From contig JAGQUQ010000007.1 in the NCBI GenBank assembly GCA_020438425.1, positions 1 through 39,236 of the forward strand: a stretch of 39,236 nucleotides of DNA, written 5' to 3'. The notes beneath the pieces were generated by a model. The model was not told the DNA's origin and searched no databases. It was given only the letters and a program-made list of their open reading frames with translations. Numbering within the stretch: the first letter of the stretch is position 1; every line of letters begins with the position of its first letter. The position numbers were made by a program, and so were the translations under genes. Below are positions 17,592 through 26,021 of the stretch, piece by piece. The DNA is from Solirubrobacterales bacterium (GTDB lineage Bacteria > Actinomycetota > Thermoleophilia > Solirubrobacterales > 70-9).

Positions 17592-17626
17592 GGACGTGGA
17601 GTCCGGCGCTCTCCAGCGGCTCGCTG
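17592..17626. repeat. Direct repeat copy 2 (35 bp)
   Basis: Second copy of the unit at 17489-17523, spaced 103 bases from the first. With the next base it ends in a perfect palindrome, ccagcg-gct-cgctgg (17613-17627). A related 15-base palindrome occurs at 17703-17717. Confidence 0.75.
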
Positions 17627-17637
17627 GCGAGGAAAAA

Positions 17638-17691
17638 GGCCGGGGAAAGACCGCGATAGTACGTGGGTACGTGAGCTGTCTTTCCCCGGCC
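17638..17691 (-). terminator. Terminator of ilvC
   Basis: Perfect 14-bp arms (17638-17651 ggccggggaaagac; 17678-17691) with a 26-base loop, followed on the minus strand by TTTTT (17633-17637). It lies 45 bases after the ilvC stop. The stem shares the pattern gccgg..aaagacc with the hairpin downstream of leuA. Confidence 0.82.
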
Positions 17692-17736
17692 GTTGACGAA
17701 GTCCAGCGGGCCGCTGGTGGGCGCTGGGCCCGCGTC

Positions 17737-18741
17737 CTAGAACTTGGTGTTGATCCAGGGCATCATGTCCCGGAGTTCAGCCCCGACGATCTCGACCTTG
17801 TGGTCCTTGCCTTCCTGGCGCATGCGATCGAAGTTCTCGTTGCCGGCCTGGTTCTCGCCGATGAATTCCTTTGCGAAGTCGCCGCTTTGGATCTCGGAGA
17901 GGATCTGCTTCATCGCGGCACGCGATTCTTCGCCGATCACGCGGGGACCGCGGGTCAGGTCGCCGTACTCGGCGGTGTTCGAGATCGAGTAGCGCATGCC
18001 CTGAATGCCCTTTTCGTACATCAGGTCGACGATCAGCTTGAGCTCATGCAGGCACTCGAAGTAAGCGAGACGGGGGTCGTAACCGGCTTCGACCAGGGTG
18101 TCGAATCCGGCCCGGACCAGTTCGGTTGCGCCGCCGCAGAGCACGGCCTGTTCACCGAAGAGGTCGGTTTCGCATTCGTCCTTGAAGGTGGTCTCGATGA
18201 TTCCGGCCCGACCGCCGCCAACACCAATGGCGTAGGCGAGCACGAGGTCGTGGGCGTTGCCGGTGGCGTCCTGCTCGACCGCCATCAGGCAGGGAACGCC
18301 GGAGCCTTCCTCGAACTGGCGCCTCACCATGTGACCGGGCCCCTTGGGGGCGACCATGCCGACGTCAACCCCGGCCGGGGGAACGATCTGGTCGAAGCGG
18401 ATCGCAAAGCCGTGGGCAAACATGAGGAGGTTGCCTTCGGCAATTCCGTCGGCGATCTCGTTCTCCCAGATCTCGGCCTGCTTCTCGTCGGGCAGGAGGA
18501 TCATCACGATGTCGCCCTTGCTGGCGGCATCGGCGACCGAAAGGACCTCGAGGCCGGCGGCCGAGGCCTGCTCGCGGCTGGCCGAGTCTTCGCGAAGGCC
18601 AACCACCACGTTCACACCCGAGTCCTTGAGGTTCAGGGCGTGTGCGTGGCCCTGCGAACCGAAACCGAGGATGGCGACGGTCTTGCCCTCGAGCTTCGAG
18701 AGGTCGCCGTCCTTGTCGTAGAAGATGTCTTGGGTGCTCAT
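17737..18741 (-). CDS. ilvC: Ketol-acid reductoisomerase (class I)
   Basis: Rearranges and reduces acetolactate or acetohydroxybutyrate to the dihydroxy acids of valine/leucine and isoleucine synthesis. It is 334 residues, the class I length. The NAD(P)H motif [11 protein letters not shown] lies at about 26-36; [21 protein letters not shown] and [13 protein letters not shown] carry the metal and active-site residues of the knotted C-terminal domain. The start ATG is 19 bases after the menE stop, and a 6-bp hairpin (18744-18762) spans the gap. It is the last gene of the menE-ilvC unit and is followed by a strong terminator. Confidence 0.97.
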   Translation of the reverse strand: MSTQDIFYDKDGDLSKLEGKTVAILGFGSQGHAHALNLKDSGVNVVVGLREDSASREQASAAGLEVLSVADAASKGDIVMILLPDEKQAEIWENEIADGIAEGNLLMFAHGFAIRFDQIVPPAGVDVGMVAPKGPGHMVRRQFEEGSGVPCLMAVEQDATGNAHDLVLAYAIGVGGGRAGIIETTFKDECETDLFGEQAVLCGGATELVRAGFDTLVEAGYDPRLAYFECLHELKLIVDLMYEKGIQGMRYSISNTAEYGDLTRGPRVIGEESRAAMKQILSEIQSGDFAKEFIGENQAGNENFDRMRQEGKDHKVEIVGAELRDMMPWINTKF

Positions 18742-18743
18742 AG

Positions 18744-18762
18744 AACCCTGATGCTAAGGGTT
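18744..18762 (-). repeat. Hairpin spanning the menE-ilvC junction
   Basis: Arms aaccct (18744-18749) and agggtt (18757-18762) with a 7-base loop. It includes two bases of the menE stop codon and the AGGG that would serve as the ilvC ribosome-binding site. Ribosomes finishing menE would open it, which suggests translational coupling. Confidence 0.45.
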
Positions 18763-20089
18763 ACTTGAGCAGCGCGGCGCGATGAAGCTTGCCGGAGGGG
18801 GTCTTTGGCAGCTCGTCGACCGTCTCGAGCCGCTTGGGAATCTTGTAGGAGGCGAGCTTTCCTTCGCAGTGGCTGCGCAGATCCTCGAGGCCGACCTCCA
18901 CCCCGTCGCGGGCGACGACCACCGCAGTGACGGCCTGCTGCCACTCGGGGTCGGGTCGGCCGATGACCGCCACTTCGACGATCTCCGGGTGCTGGATGAC
19001 CACGTCTTCAACCTCGGCCGGGATCACGTTCTCACCGCCGGTGATGATCATCTCGTCGGTTCGCCCCTGCACGAAGAGGAAGCCGTCCTCGTCGATCCAG
19101 CCGACGTCCCCCGTGTGCAACCAGCCGTCGGCGTCGAGTGCCCCGGCGGACACTGTCGGGCCCTGGACCAGGATCTCTCCGCCCTGGATTCGCAGGTGCG
19201 ACGTGAGCAGGGGGCGGCCGACCGAGCCGACCTTGCGCCGGGCCTCGGCCACTTCCAGCGTGGTGACCTGGGAGCAGGTCTCGGTCAGGCCATAGGTCTG
19301 GATCACATTCGCACCGCGACCCAGAGCTTCTTCGAGTGCGCTGGGCGGCACCGGACCACCGCCGACCAGAATCGCCCGGGGCGCGGTCAGGTCAACTCCT
19401 TCGTCCAGGAGCCTGAGCAGCATCGTCGAGACCATCGAGATCACGGTGACCCCGTCGCGCTCTATCGCGTCGGTCACTCCGTCCGTGGTGAACTGGTCCT
19501 GGAGAACCATCGCTGTGCCGTAGATGACTGACCTCATCACTATCGAGAGGCCGGAGATGTGGCTGGTCGGCAGGGCACAAAGCCAACGGTCCGACGGATC
19601 AACCCCGATGTTGAAAGCCGAACCCATCGCGCTGAAGAGGTGATTTCCGTAGGAGAGCGACACGGTATGCGGACTGCCGGTCGAGCCGCTGGTCAGGATC
19701 CGGCAGTGTGGATCGGACATGTCGTGTTCGCCCAGCAGCGGCATGTCGGCCTCGGTCTGGGTCAGCTTTCCGGGGTCGTCAAGGTCGACCGAGACACCGC
19801 AAGATTCGATCGCCTTCGCCCGCTCCTCCGGGGAAAGTTTCGGGCTGACCGGCAGCAGGACCGCACCGGTCTTCATCAGGGCGTGAATCAGGATGATCTT
19901 GTCCGGGCCGGTGCCCATGTTCATCGCCACAGTGGCGCCGCGACGGACACCCCAGGCCGCAAGACGCCGCGCCGCGTGAACGGCCTCCTCCTCCAGCTCG
20001 GCGTAGGTCATCGACCTGCCGTCCGCGATCAGGGCGATCCGGTCGGGGCAGCTCTGCGCTCTCTGTGCCAGCCAGTTGTCGAGTTTCAA
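18761..20089 (-). CDS. menE: o-Succinylbenzoate-CoA ligase
   Basis: ATP-dependent activation of o-succinylbenzoate with CoA in menaquinone synthesis. A 442-residue acyl-adenylate-forming enzyme. It has the P-loop LTSGSTGSPH (132-141), the YGLTETCSQ motif (266-274) typical of MenE, GWLHTGDVGWIDEDGF, and the C-terminal lysine K434 in TPSGK. Odd point: the P-loop lysine usual after TGxP is a histidine (H141). The start is TTG with GAGGT close upstream. It diverges from menB-menA-menC across an 83-base gap and is followed by ilvC. Other acyl-CoA synthetases share the fold, but the TETCSQ motif and neighbours make MenE the best call. Confidence 0.88.
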   Translation of the reverse strand: MKLDNWLAQRAQSCPDRIALIADGRSMTYAELEEEAVHAARRLAAWGVRRGATVAMNMGTGPDKIILIHALMKTGAVLLPVSPKLSPEERAKAIESCGVSVDLDDPGKLTQTEADMPLLGEHDMSDPHCRILTSGSTGSPHTVSLSYGNHLFSAMGSAFNIGVDPSDRWLCALPTSHISGLSIVMRSVIYGTAMVLQDQFTTDGVTDAIERDGVTVISMVSTMLLRLLDEGVDLTAPRAILVGGGPVPPSALEEALGRGANVIQTYGLTETCSQVTTLEVAEARRKVGSVGRPLLTSHLRIQGGEILVQGPTVSAGALDADGWLHTGDVGWIDEDGFLFVQGRTDEMIITGGENVIPAEVEDVVIQHPEIVEVAVIGRPDPEWQQAVTAVVVARDGVEVGLEDLRSHCEGKLASYKIPKRLETVDELPKTPSGKLHRAALLK

Positions 20090-20171
20090 TTGACCTCGTT
20101 TATCGTGGGACTCCCAATTCTTGCGATACGTGACCCGAACCGGTCGCTGCCTGACGAATGGAGTAACGGAC

Positions 20172-21050
20172 TTGCCCGAAAGACACCGAAACGCGCCCCC
20201 GGAAGAGACGCTGTACGAGCCGATCGATTGGCGTCCGGCCGGAGATTACTCCGACATCCTCTACGAGAAGGCCGAGGGTATCGCCAAGATCACGATCAAC
20301 CGTCCGGAAGTGCGGAACGCGTTCCGGCCGCAGTGCCTGGCCGAACTCCGGGATGCCTTCGAGAAAGCCCGGGACGACACCGAGGTCGGGTCGATCATCT
20401 TCACCGGTGCCGGAACCGAGGCGTTCTGTTCGGGCGGCGACCAGCGCATCCGCGGCGACGACGGCTACATCGGCGACGACGAGGTAGCGCAGCAGGGTGT
20501 CGGCCGGCTCGACGTCGGAGACCTTCACGTCCAGATCCGGCGCACTCCGAAGCCGGTGATCGCGATGGTTGCCGGTTACGCGATCGGCGGCGGCCACATC
20601 CTCCACCTCGTCTGCGACATGACGATCGCCGGCGACAACGCCCGGTTCGGCCAGACCGGACCCCGGGTCGGAAGCTTCGATGGCGGTTTCGGCGCCAGTC
20701 TCCTGGCCCGCAACATCGGCATCAAGAAGGCGAAAGAGTTCTGGTTCCTCTGCCGTCACTACACGGCCGAGGAAGCGCTGGAGATGGGTCTGGTCAACGC
20801 GGTCGTGCCGGTCGAGGATCTCGAACGGGAGACCGTCGCCTGGTGCCGGGAGATGTCGCACCTTTCCCCGCTTTCGCTGCGGCTGCTCAAGTCGAGCTTC
20901 AACGCGGAGGAGGACGGACTGACCGGCCTCCAGCAACTCTCGCATGACGCCACGCTGCTCTTCTACATGTCCGAAGAAGGCCAGGAGGGCAGGAACGCCT
21001 TCCAGGAAGGCCGCAAGCCCGACTTCGACCGGTTCCCGAAGCGCCCGTGA
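20172..21050 (+). CDS. menB: 1,4-Dihydroxy-2-naphthoyl-CoA synthase
   Basis: Crotonase-fold enzyme that cyclises o-succinylbenzoyl-CoA to DHNA-CoA. Visible motifs are CSGGDQ (86-91), [14 protein letters not shown] and [12 protein letters not shown] (161-172), with the conserved SFD aspartate. The 292-residue form starts at TTG 20172, chosen because GGAG lies 8 bases upstream; an in-frame TTG at 20121 has no such site. The C-terminus FQEGRKPDF is typical of MenB. Its stop overlaps the menA start by 4 bases. It is first in the plus-strand menB-menA-menC operon, divergent from menE. Confidence 0.96.
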   Translation: MPERHRNAPPEETLYEPIDWRPAGDYSDILYEKAEGIAKITINRPEVRNAFRPQCLAELRDAFEKARDDTEVGSIIFTGAGTEAFCSGGDQRIRGDDGYIGDDEVAQQGVGRLDVGDLHVQIRRTPKPVIAMVAGYAIGGGHILHLVCDMTIAGDNARFGQTGPRVGSFDGGFGASLLARNIGIKKAKEFWFLCRHYTAEEALEMGLVNAVVPVEDLERETVAWCREMSHLSPLSLRLLKSSFNAEEDGLTGLQQLSHDATLLFYMSEEGQEGRNAFQEGRKPDFDRFPKRP

Positions 21051-21928
21051 GGATCTGGCTCAACGCGGCCCGGCCGCGCACTCTGCCCGCCGCCGTTGCC
21101 CCCGTTCTGGTCGGCACCGCGGCGGCCGTTTACGTGGCCGGTGACCTGCCCCGGGTCTGGGTCTTTCTGGCGGCGCTGGCGGCCAGTGTGTTGATCCAGA
21201 TCGGCACGAACCTTGCCAACGACTATTCCGATGCCAGAAGGGGAGCAGATACCGCTGACCGCCTGGGACCGGTTCGGGTCACTTCGGCCGGCTTGATCAC
21301 CCCGAAGCGGGTCCTGACCGCAACCTGGATCGCCTTCGCTCTGGCGATCCTGCTCGGTTTCTACATCGCCTGGCAATCGGACTGGATCATCATCGCGGTG
21401 GGTGTGGTTTCGATCGCTGCCGGATTCCTCTACACCGGTGGCCCGCGGCCGTATGGCTATGCGGGACTGGGCGAGGTTTTCGTCTTCCTCTTCTTCGGAC
21501 TGGTCGCCGTGAACGGCTCCTACTTCATCCAGCTCGAGGAACTGGCCTGGCTTCCGCTCGGACTTTCGGTTGCGGTCGGCTTCCTTTCGACTGCCATCCT
21601 GGTGGTCAACAACGTCCGCGACATCGACACCGATCGCCGGGCCGGAAAGAACACGCTCGCGGTCAGGATCGGCCGTGACCGGACCCGCCGCCTCTTCCTC
21701 TTCCTGGTCCTTGGAGCGTTCTTCGTGCTCGGCCTGACCATCGTCCTCAACGACGGCCCCTGGCTGGCCCTGATCGGCCTGATCGCCATCCCGATGGCCC
21801 GCGACCCGATTGCCACGGTCACTGGCCGCACCGACGGCCCTTCGCTGAACAAGGCCCTGGCGGGCACCGGAGCATTGCTCGGTGCCACCTCGCTTCTGAC
21901 CGCGATCGGGCTGGTGCTCGGAGCCTGA
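21047..21928 (+). CDS. menA: 1,4-Dihydroxy-2-naphthoate polyprenyltransferase
   Basis: An integral membrane UbiA-family prenyltransferase that attaches the polyprenyl tail to DHNA, making demethylmenaquinone. It has 293 residues and about eight hydrophobic helices. The first Asp-rich motif is [14 protein letters not shown] and the second [22 protein letters not shown], both typical of MenA. The N-terminal [20 protein letters not shown] is also characteristic. The GTG start overlaps the menB stop (GTGA), and menC follows after one base, so all three are coupled. Confidence 0.96.
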   Translation: MRIWLNAARPRTLPAAVAPVLVGTAAAVYVAGDLPRVWVFLAALAASVLIQIGTNLANDYSDARRGADTADRLGPVRVTSAGLITPKRVLTATWIAFALAILLGFYIAWQSDWIIIAVGVVSIAAGFLYTGGPRPYGYAGLGEVFVFLFFGLVAVNGSYFIQLEELAWLPLGLSVAVGFLSTAILVVNNVRDIDTDRRAGKNTLAVRIGRDRTRRLFLFLVLGAFFVLGLTIVLNDGPWLALIGLIAIPMARDPIATVTGRTDGPSLNKALAGTGALLGATSLLTAIGLVLGA

Positions 21929-21929
21929 G

Positions 21930-22973
21930 ATGACTGGCACGGAGGTCGGGCCGCTCAGCGTCGAGGTGATCCCCTTCGCGCTGAGTTTTCGCCGGCCGTA
22001 CCGGACCGCGACCGGCAGCCTCGAGCGCCGCGAGTCGGTGATCCTGCGTCTGCGCGACGAGAACGGGCTGACCGGGCTCGGTGAGGGCGTGCCGATGGCG
22101 CTGCGGGGTGGTGACGGCCTTGCCCGGGTGGTTTCCGAACTGGAAGCCTGGGCCGATGACCCGGGCCTGATCCCGACCACTCCCCCGGCCCGCTGCGCCG
22201 TCTCGATGGCGGTCGCCGACCTGGTCGCCAAACGCGAAGAGATTCCGCTCTGGCAATACCTGGACCCGGCGACCTCGCCCCGCACCCTGAAATGCAACGC
22301 GACGATCACTTCCGGTGGGGTCGCCGATGTGGTTGATCAATGCGAAACCTGGGCGGCCGACGGATTCGAGGTGTTCAAGTTGAAGGCCGGACCGGATGAG
22401 GCGCTGGAACTGGCCGTGGCGGTCCGGTCCGCCCTGGGCCCGGAAGCGAAGATCCGGATCGATGCCAACGGCACTTGGGGCGAGAGTGCGCCCGACCTGC
22501 TGAGGGAGCTGGAACCGATCGGTCTTGAACTGGTCGAGGAACCGGTGACCGGGCTGGCCGGCCTTGCCGCCCTGAGCCGGATCACCGATATCCCGTTGGT
22601 CGCCGACGAGTCGGTGAACGACCGCGAGGAAGCAGCCGACGCCTTCCTGGAGAGGGCCTGCGCGGCCGCAACCGTGAAGCTGAGCAAGATCGGCGGGCTC
22701 GACGCCGGGCTCGGCGGCCACCTGCCGACCTACCTGTCCAGCGCCCTCGACGGGCCGGTCGGGATCGCGGCGGCCGCCCATGTGGCCCAGACCCTTGACC
22801 CCTCCCTGCCCTGGTCGGGCATGGCTCATGGTCTTGCCACCGAACGCCTCTTCGTCGAGCCGCTCTCGGCAACCGGGCCCCTGACCACGCTTAACGAGCT
22901 CGACCCCCCGACCGAAGGTTTCGGTCTGGGGGTCGAGCTGGACGAGAAAGTGCTTCTCGGCTGCCGGCTCTAG
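21930..22973 (+). CDS. menC: o-Succinylbenzoate synthase
   Basis: Enolase-superfamily dehydratase forming o-succinylbenzoate. The 347-residue protein has the catalytic KxK (K150, K152), metal ligands D178 (RIDANG), E203/E204 (LVEEP) and D226 with E227 (DES), and the opposite base lysine K250/K253 in KLSKIGG. N-acylamino acid racemase and dipeptide epimerase share the fold, but position in a men operon settles the role. The ATG begins one base after the menA stop. It ends 13 bases from the convergent peptidase gene. Confidence 0.93.
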   Translation: MTGTEVGPLSVEVIPFALSFRRPYRTATGSLERRESVILRLRDENGLTGLGEGVPMALRGGDGLARVVSELEAWADDPGLIPTTPPARCAVSMAVADLVAKREEIPLWQYLDPATSPRTLKCNATITSGGVADVVDQCETWAADGFEVFKLKAGPDEALELAVAVRSALGPEAKIRIDANGTWGESAPDLLRELEPIGLELVEEPVTGLAGLAALSRITDIPLVADESVNDREEAADAFLERACAAATVKLSKIGGLDAGLGGHLPTYLSSALDGPVGIAAAAHVAQTLDPSLPWSGMAHGLATERLFVEPLSATGPLTTLNELDPPTEGFGLGVELDEKVLLGCRL

Positions 22974-22986
22974 GCCGGTCTGCTTG

Positions 22987-25968
22987 CTAGTAGTTCGACT
23001 TGAGCGGTTCCACGCCCTTGGCGTTCAGCCGGTCCTGGAAGCTGCTCACCCAGCCTTCGTTGTGACCGTCGGTGCTGGCCGCATTGGTCACGATCAGGGT
23101 GACTGACTTCCGACCCTTGACGAACCTGGACGACTTCTTGATCTTCGCCGGTGCGACGGCCTTGAAGACCCGACGCAGCTTGCCGGCATCCGACTTCCTG
23201 ACCGTGACCCGGATGTCCCTGGTCGTGTCGTGGTACTTGTTGGCCGGACGGCTCTTGACCTTCGGCAGTGCGGTCCGGGTCAGCTTCTCGCCCTCGCCCG
23301 GTTCAATCGCACCGGCCGGAACCGTGATCGGTGCGGCGTGGCCGGCCGGGGTGATTACCGAACCGGTCGGGTAGAGAACACCGTTCAGGAGCAGGCGCTC
23401 CATGCCCTCGAGCCAGGCTCGGAAGGTCGGATCGGCTGACAGCAGGGTCACCCGTCCGGCTCCGAAGGCCTGGTCGACTGCGGCGGTCTTGCCGTAGATG
23501 TTGTTGATGTTCTGGCCACCGGCCAGATCCGAGTAGGAGAACCTGGTGGTCGGGTTCGGGTAGGAGATCGCTTCGACCGCGTCCGGGATCGAACCACCGT
23601 TGCCCGGCAGGGTCGTCGGGTTGTAGACGACCGCTCCGGAGACCCGGTAGAGGAATCCGCCGTTGTCAAAGCCCCAGGAAAGCGGGCTGTTGGTGTTGAA
23701 GTTCACCTTGACCGGGACTCCCTGGGTCGTGCCGTTGGTCGTGGTGTTGACCAGCGTCATCCCGGCGTTCCTGGCCGAAGTGGCGCCGCCGGTGCCCCAG
23801 CTGAAGTAGCTGCCGCCACCGTTGACGAACGTCTGCAGGGCGGTTGCGCCAGCTCCGGCCGGCACCGTGGTGGCCGGGTTGACGACTGCCGTGTAGTTGC
23901 CGCTGACGAGAGCGCCGGCCGCGAGCTGGGTGGTGGTGATCGGATCGACCGGCAGGTCGAGCTTCTCGCGCATCGTGAACATCGCCTGGCAGGGCGTGGT
24001 GCCGATGTCACAGCGCCCGGCCGGCGGCAGGGTCACCGCGGCGGTTCCGGTCAGCATGGCCAGCTTCGGTTCCTTGATCAGGTACCGGTTGACCGACGGC
24101 AGCACCGACATGCCGGTGATCGGCGTCTGGTAGGTGTCGCTGTAGGACTCGAGGTCGATCGAGTGTGAAGCAACCGTCGAACCGTCGAGGATCGCTGTGC
24201 CGGTCGGGTACTTCTTGCCACCGACGGTGAAGCCGGCGTTGGTCCGGTAGGCCTTGACGCCTTCATCGGCGAGCTTGAACAGCATGATCAGGGCTCGCGA
24301 CGAGTCGGTATTGAATGCGTAGTACTTGACCGGGTTGGCCGGCGCGCCGCCGAGGTCCGGAGCACCGATCATGCTCAGGCTGGCTGAGGCAGGCATCGGT
24401 CTGGTCAGCGAACCATTGCCGCTCATTCCCTTCAGCTGCGAGAACGACCAGCCGGTCACGTCGTAGAAGTAGGCGTAGGGGACGAAGGGATCCTCGCCCA
24501 GCAGGGCCTGGATCCAGTGCTTCATGCTCTGCGCCATCGGGATGTAGAGCGTTCCCGCAGGCAGGGTCTGGGTCACGACATTCTTGGTCTGGCGGGCCGG
24601 ACCGAGCTCTGCCGTGTTGGTGAAGCTGACATCGCCGTTGATGTGGATTCCGGGAACGGTCACGGCCGAGTTCAGCTCGTACACCTTGACCCCGGCCCGC
24701 TGGAGGACCGAGATCATCTTGGCCACGTCACCGTCATGGTTGTTCGGCTTGAAGAAGTAGCCGTAGACCTTCTCGTTCGGGACCTGCCAGCTGATCGTGT
24801 GGGCAGGACTGACGATCTGGTTCGGTTCCAGTTCGCCCGCGGCACCCTGGGCGATCGCCTCGTACCACTGCTCGACCCAGGAGTTGAGGATCTGGGTCTT
24901 CAGCCTGGCGGTCTCGTTCAGGGTCTCGTCGAGCGAGAGGTAGTGGTCATAGACCTGCTTGGCGTAGGCACCGCCACGACCCTTCTCGTAGGTCATACCG
25001 GCCGCACCCAAGAGCAGCGAGGGTGCGGTGTCACCGTATTCCGGCGTGAACAGGTCGTACGCGTTGTAGTTCCGGTACGCGATGTTCTGGTCGTTGAACC
25101 GCTTCTGAAGGGCCGGACCGTAAATGAAGTTGATCGCGTCCATCGAGGCATCGGAGAGCTCGTGGTGGACCGGATCCTCGTTCGGCGGGAAGAAGAAGCT
25201 GGACCCGCCCTGCTGATGGGCGTCTACGTAGACGACGCTCGGGTACTCGAGGGCCGAACCCATCTTCAGGTAGTTCTCGGCCTGCTCCTGGGTGTGCCAG
25301 TCGCGGTTGAGGTCGAATGCCCAGGCGTTGGTGCGCTGGTAGAAGTCGCGTCCGTCGGGGTTCTGGACCGGCATCAGGAAGCTGGTCAGCTTTTCGAGGC
25401 GGTCGTAGTTGTCGCAGTCGCGGCGGGCGGCCAGCTCGTACATGAGCTTGATCGTCGCTTCGGCCGAAGATGCTTCGTCACCGTGGACGTTCGACGCAAT
25501 CCAGGCGAAGGCGGGACGCGTCTTGACCGCCTTCTTGGCCTCGACCGGGCTGATTTCCCCTTCGCGCACGTCGCGCCAGAACTCGGCGTCATCCTCGAGG
25601 TCGGCGATGTTTGCCGGCGAGGAGATGATCACGAACGGGATGTCCCGGCCGAGAGCGGTCGTGCCGGCCGACCGGTGCAGGACCATCGACGGTGCGGCAT
25701 TGGCCAGAGCCGTCAGGTACGGGTAGAGGATCGGCGTGTTCTTCTTGGCCGCGTTGTTACTGGTGTTGTCTCCACCGGTGTGAGGCGCAAGCGTGGTGCC
25801 GAACACCGATTCCGGGGTCGGAATCGCCGAGTCGAAGGTGATCGCGGTGGTGCACTGGGAAGGATCGTAGGTAACCGCGGATGCCTGGCTGGCAAAGACT
25901 CCGGAGAGGCCGATGGTAGCCAGAACCGAGGCGATCAGGACGGTGAATGATGTGCGCTTGGTGATCAT
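22987..25968 (-). CDS. Secreted M14-family zinc carboxypeptidase
   Basis: A 993-residue exported metallopeptidase. The start ATG at 25966-25968 has AGAAGG 7 bases upstream; a longer in-frame extension has none. A signal peptide (1-31) ends at an A-S-A signal peptidase site. The M14 zinc site is H162-x-x-E165 (ASNVHGDE) with H251 (VDAHQQGG). NPDGRDFYQ (203-211) and NRDW (221-224) give substrate carboxylate binding, and E328 (GMTYEKG) is the likely catalytic base. A C-terminal region of over 500 residues, Gly/Thr rich and ending basic, has no recognised fold. It lies 53 bases after the Ig-repeat gene and is probably co-transcribed. Confidence 0.9.
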   Translation of the reverse strand: MITKRTSFTVLIASVLATIGLSGVFASQASAVTYDPSQCTTAITFDSAIPTPESVFGTTLAPHTGGDNTSNNAAKKNTPILYPYLTALANAAPSMVLHRSAGTTALGRDIPFVIISSPANIADLEDDAEFWRDVREGEISPVEAKKAVKTRPAFAWIASNVHGDEASSAEATIKLMYELAARRDCDNYDRLEKLTSFLMPVQNPDGRDFYQRTNAWAFDLNRDWHTQEQAENYLKMGSALEYPSVVYVDAHQQGGSSFFFPPNEDPVHHELSDASMDAINFIYGPALQKRFNDQNIAYRNYNAYDLFTPEYGDTAPSLLLGAAGMTYEKGRGGAYAKQVYDHYLSLDETLNETARLKTQILNSWVEQWYEAIAQGAAGELEPNQIVSPAHTISWQVPNEKVYGYFFKPNNHDGDVAKMISVLQRAGVKVYELNSAVTVPGIHINGDVSFTNTAELGPARQTKNVVTQTLPAGTLYIPMAQSMKHWIQALLGEDPFVPYAYFYDVTGWSFSQLKGMSGNGSLTRPMPASASLSMIGAPDLGGAPANPVKYYAFNTDSSRALIMLFKLADEGVKAYRTNAGFTVGGKKYPTGTAILDGSTVASHSIDLESYSDTYQTPITGMSVLPSVNRYLIKEPKLAMLTGTAAVTLPPAGRCDIGTTPCQAMFTMREKLDLPVDPITTTQLAAGALVSGNYTAVVNPATTVPAGAGATALQTFVNGGGSYFSWGTGGATSARNAGMTLVNTTTNGTTQGVPVKVNFNTNSPLSWGFDNGGFLYRVSGAVVYNPTTLPGNGGSIPDAVEAISYPNPTTRFSYSDLAGGQNINNIYGKTAAVDQAFGAGRVTLLSADPTFRAWLEGMERLLLNGVLYPTGSVITPAGHAAPITVPAGAIEPGEGEKLTRTALPKVKSRPANKYHDTTRDIRVTVRKSDAGKLRRVFKAVAPAKIKKSSRFVKGRKSVTLIVTNAASTDGHNEGWVSSFQDRLNAKGVEPLKSNY

Positions 25969-26021
25969 GTGCTTGCCTTCTGAAATTGGTCCGTGAGTGG
26001 TCTCGATCGTCTTCAAGGAGA

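Larger units (their letters stand above)
17388..17736. other. Repeat-bearing intergenic region after ilvC
   Basis: 349 bases with no convincing gene. It contains the ilvC terminator (17638-17691), two copies of a 35-base direct repeat and three ccagcgg-type palindromes, described separately. Confidence 0.65.

Noticed and set aside
20090-20171. Divergent promoters for menE and menB
   Set aside because: Promoter activity is likely here, but no hexamer pair with acceptable spacing was good enough to annotate.
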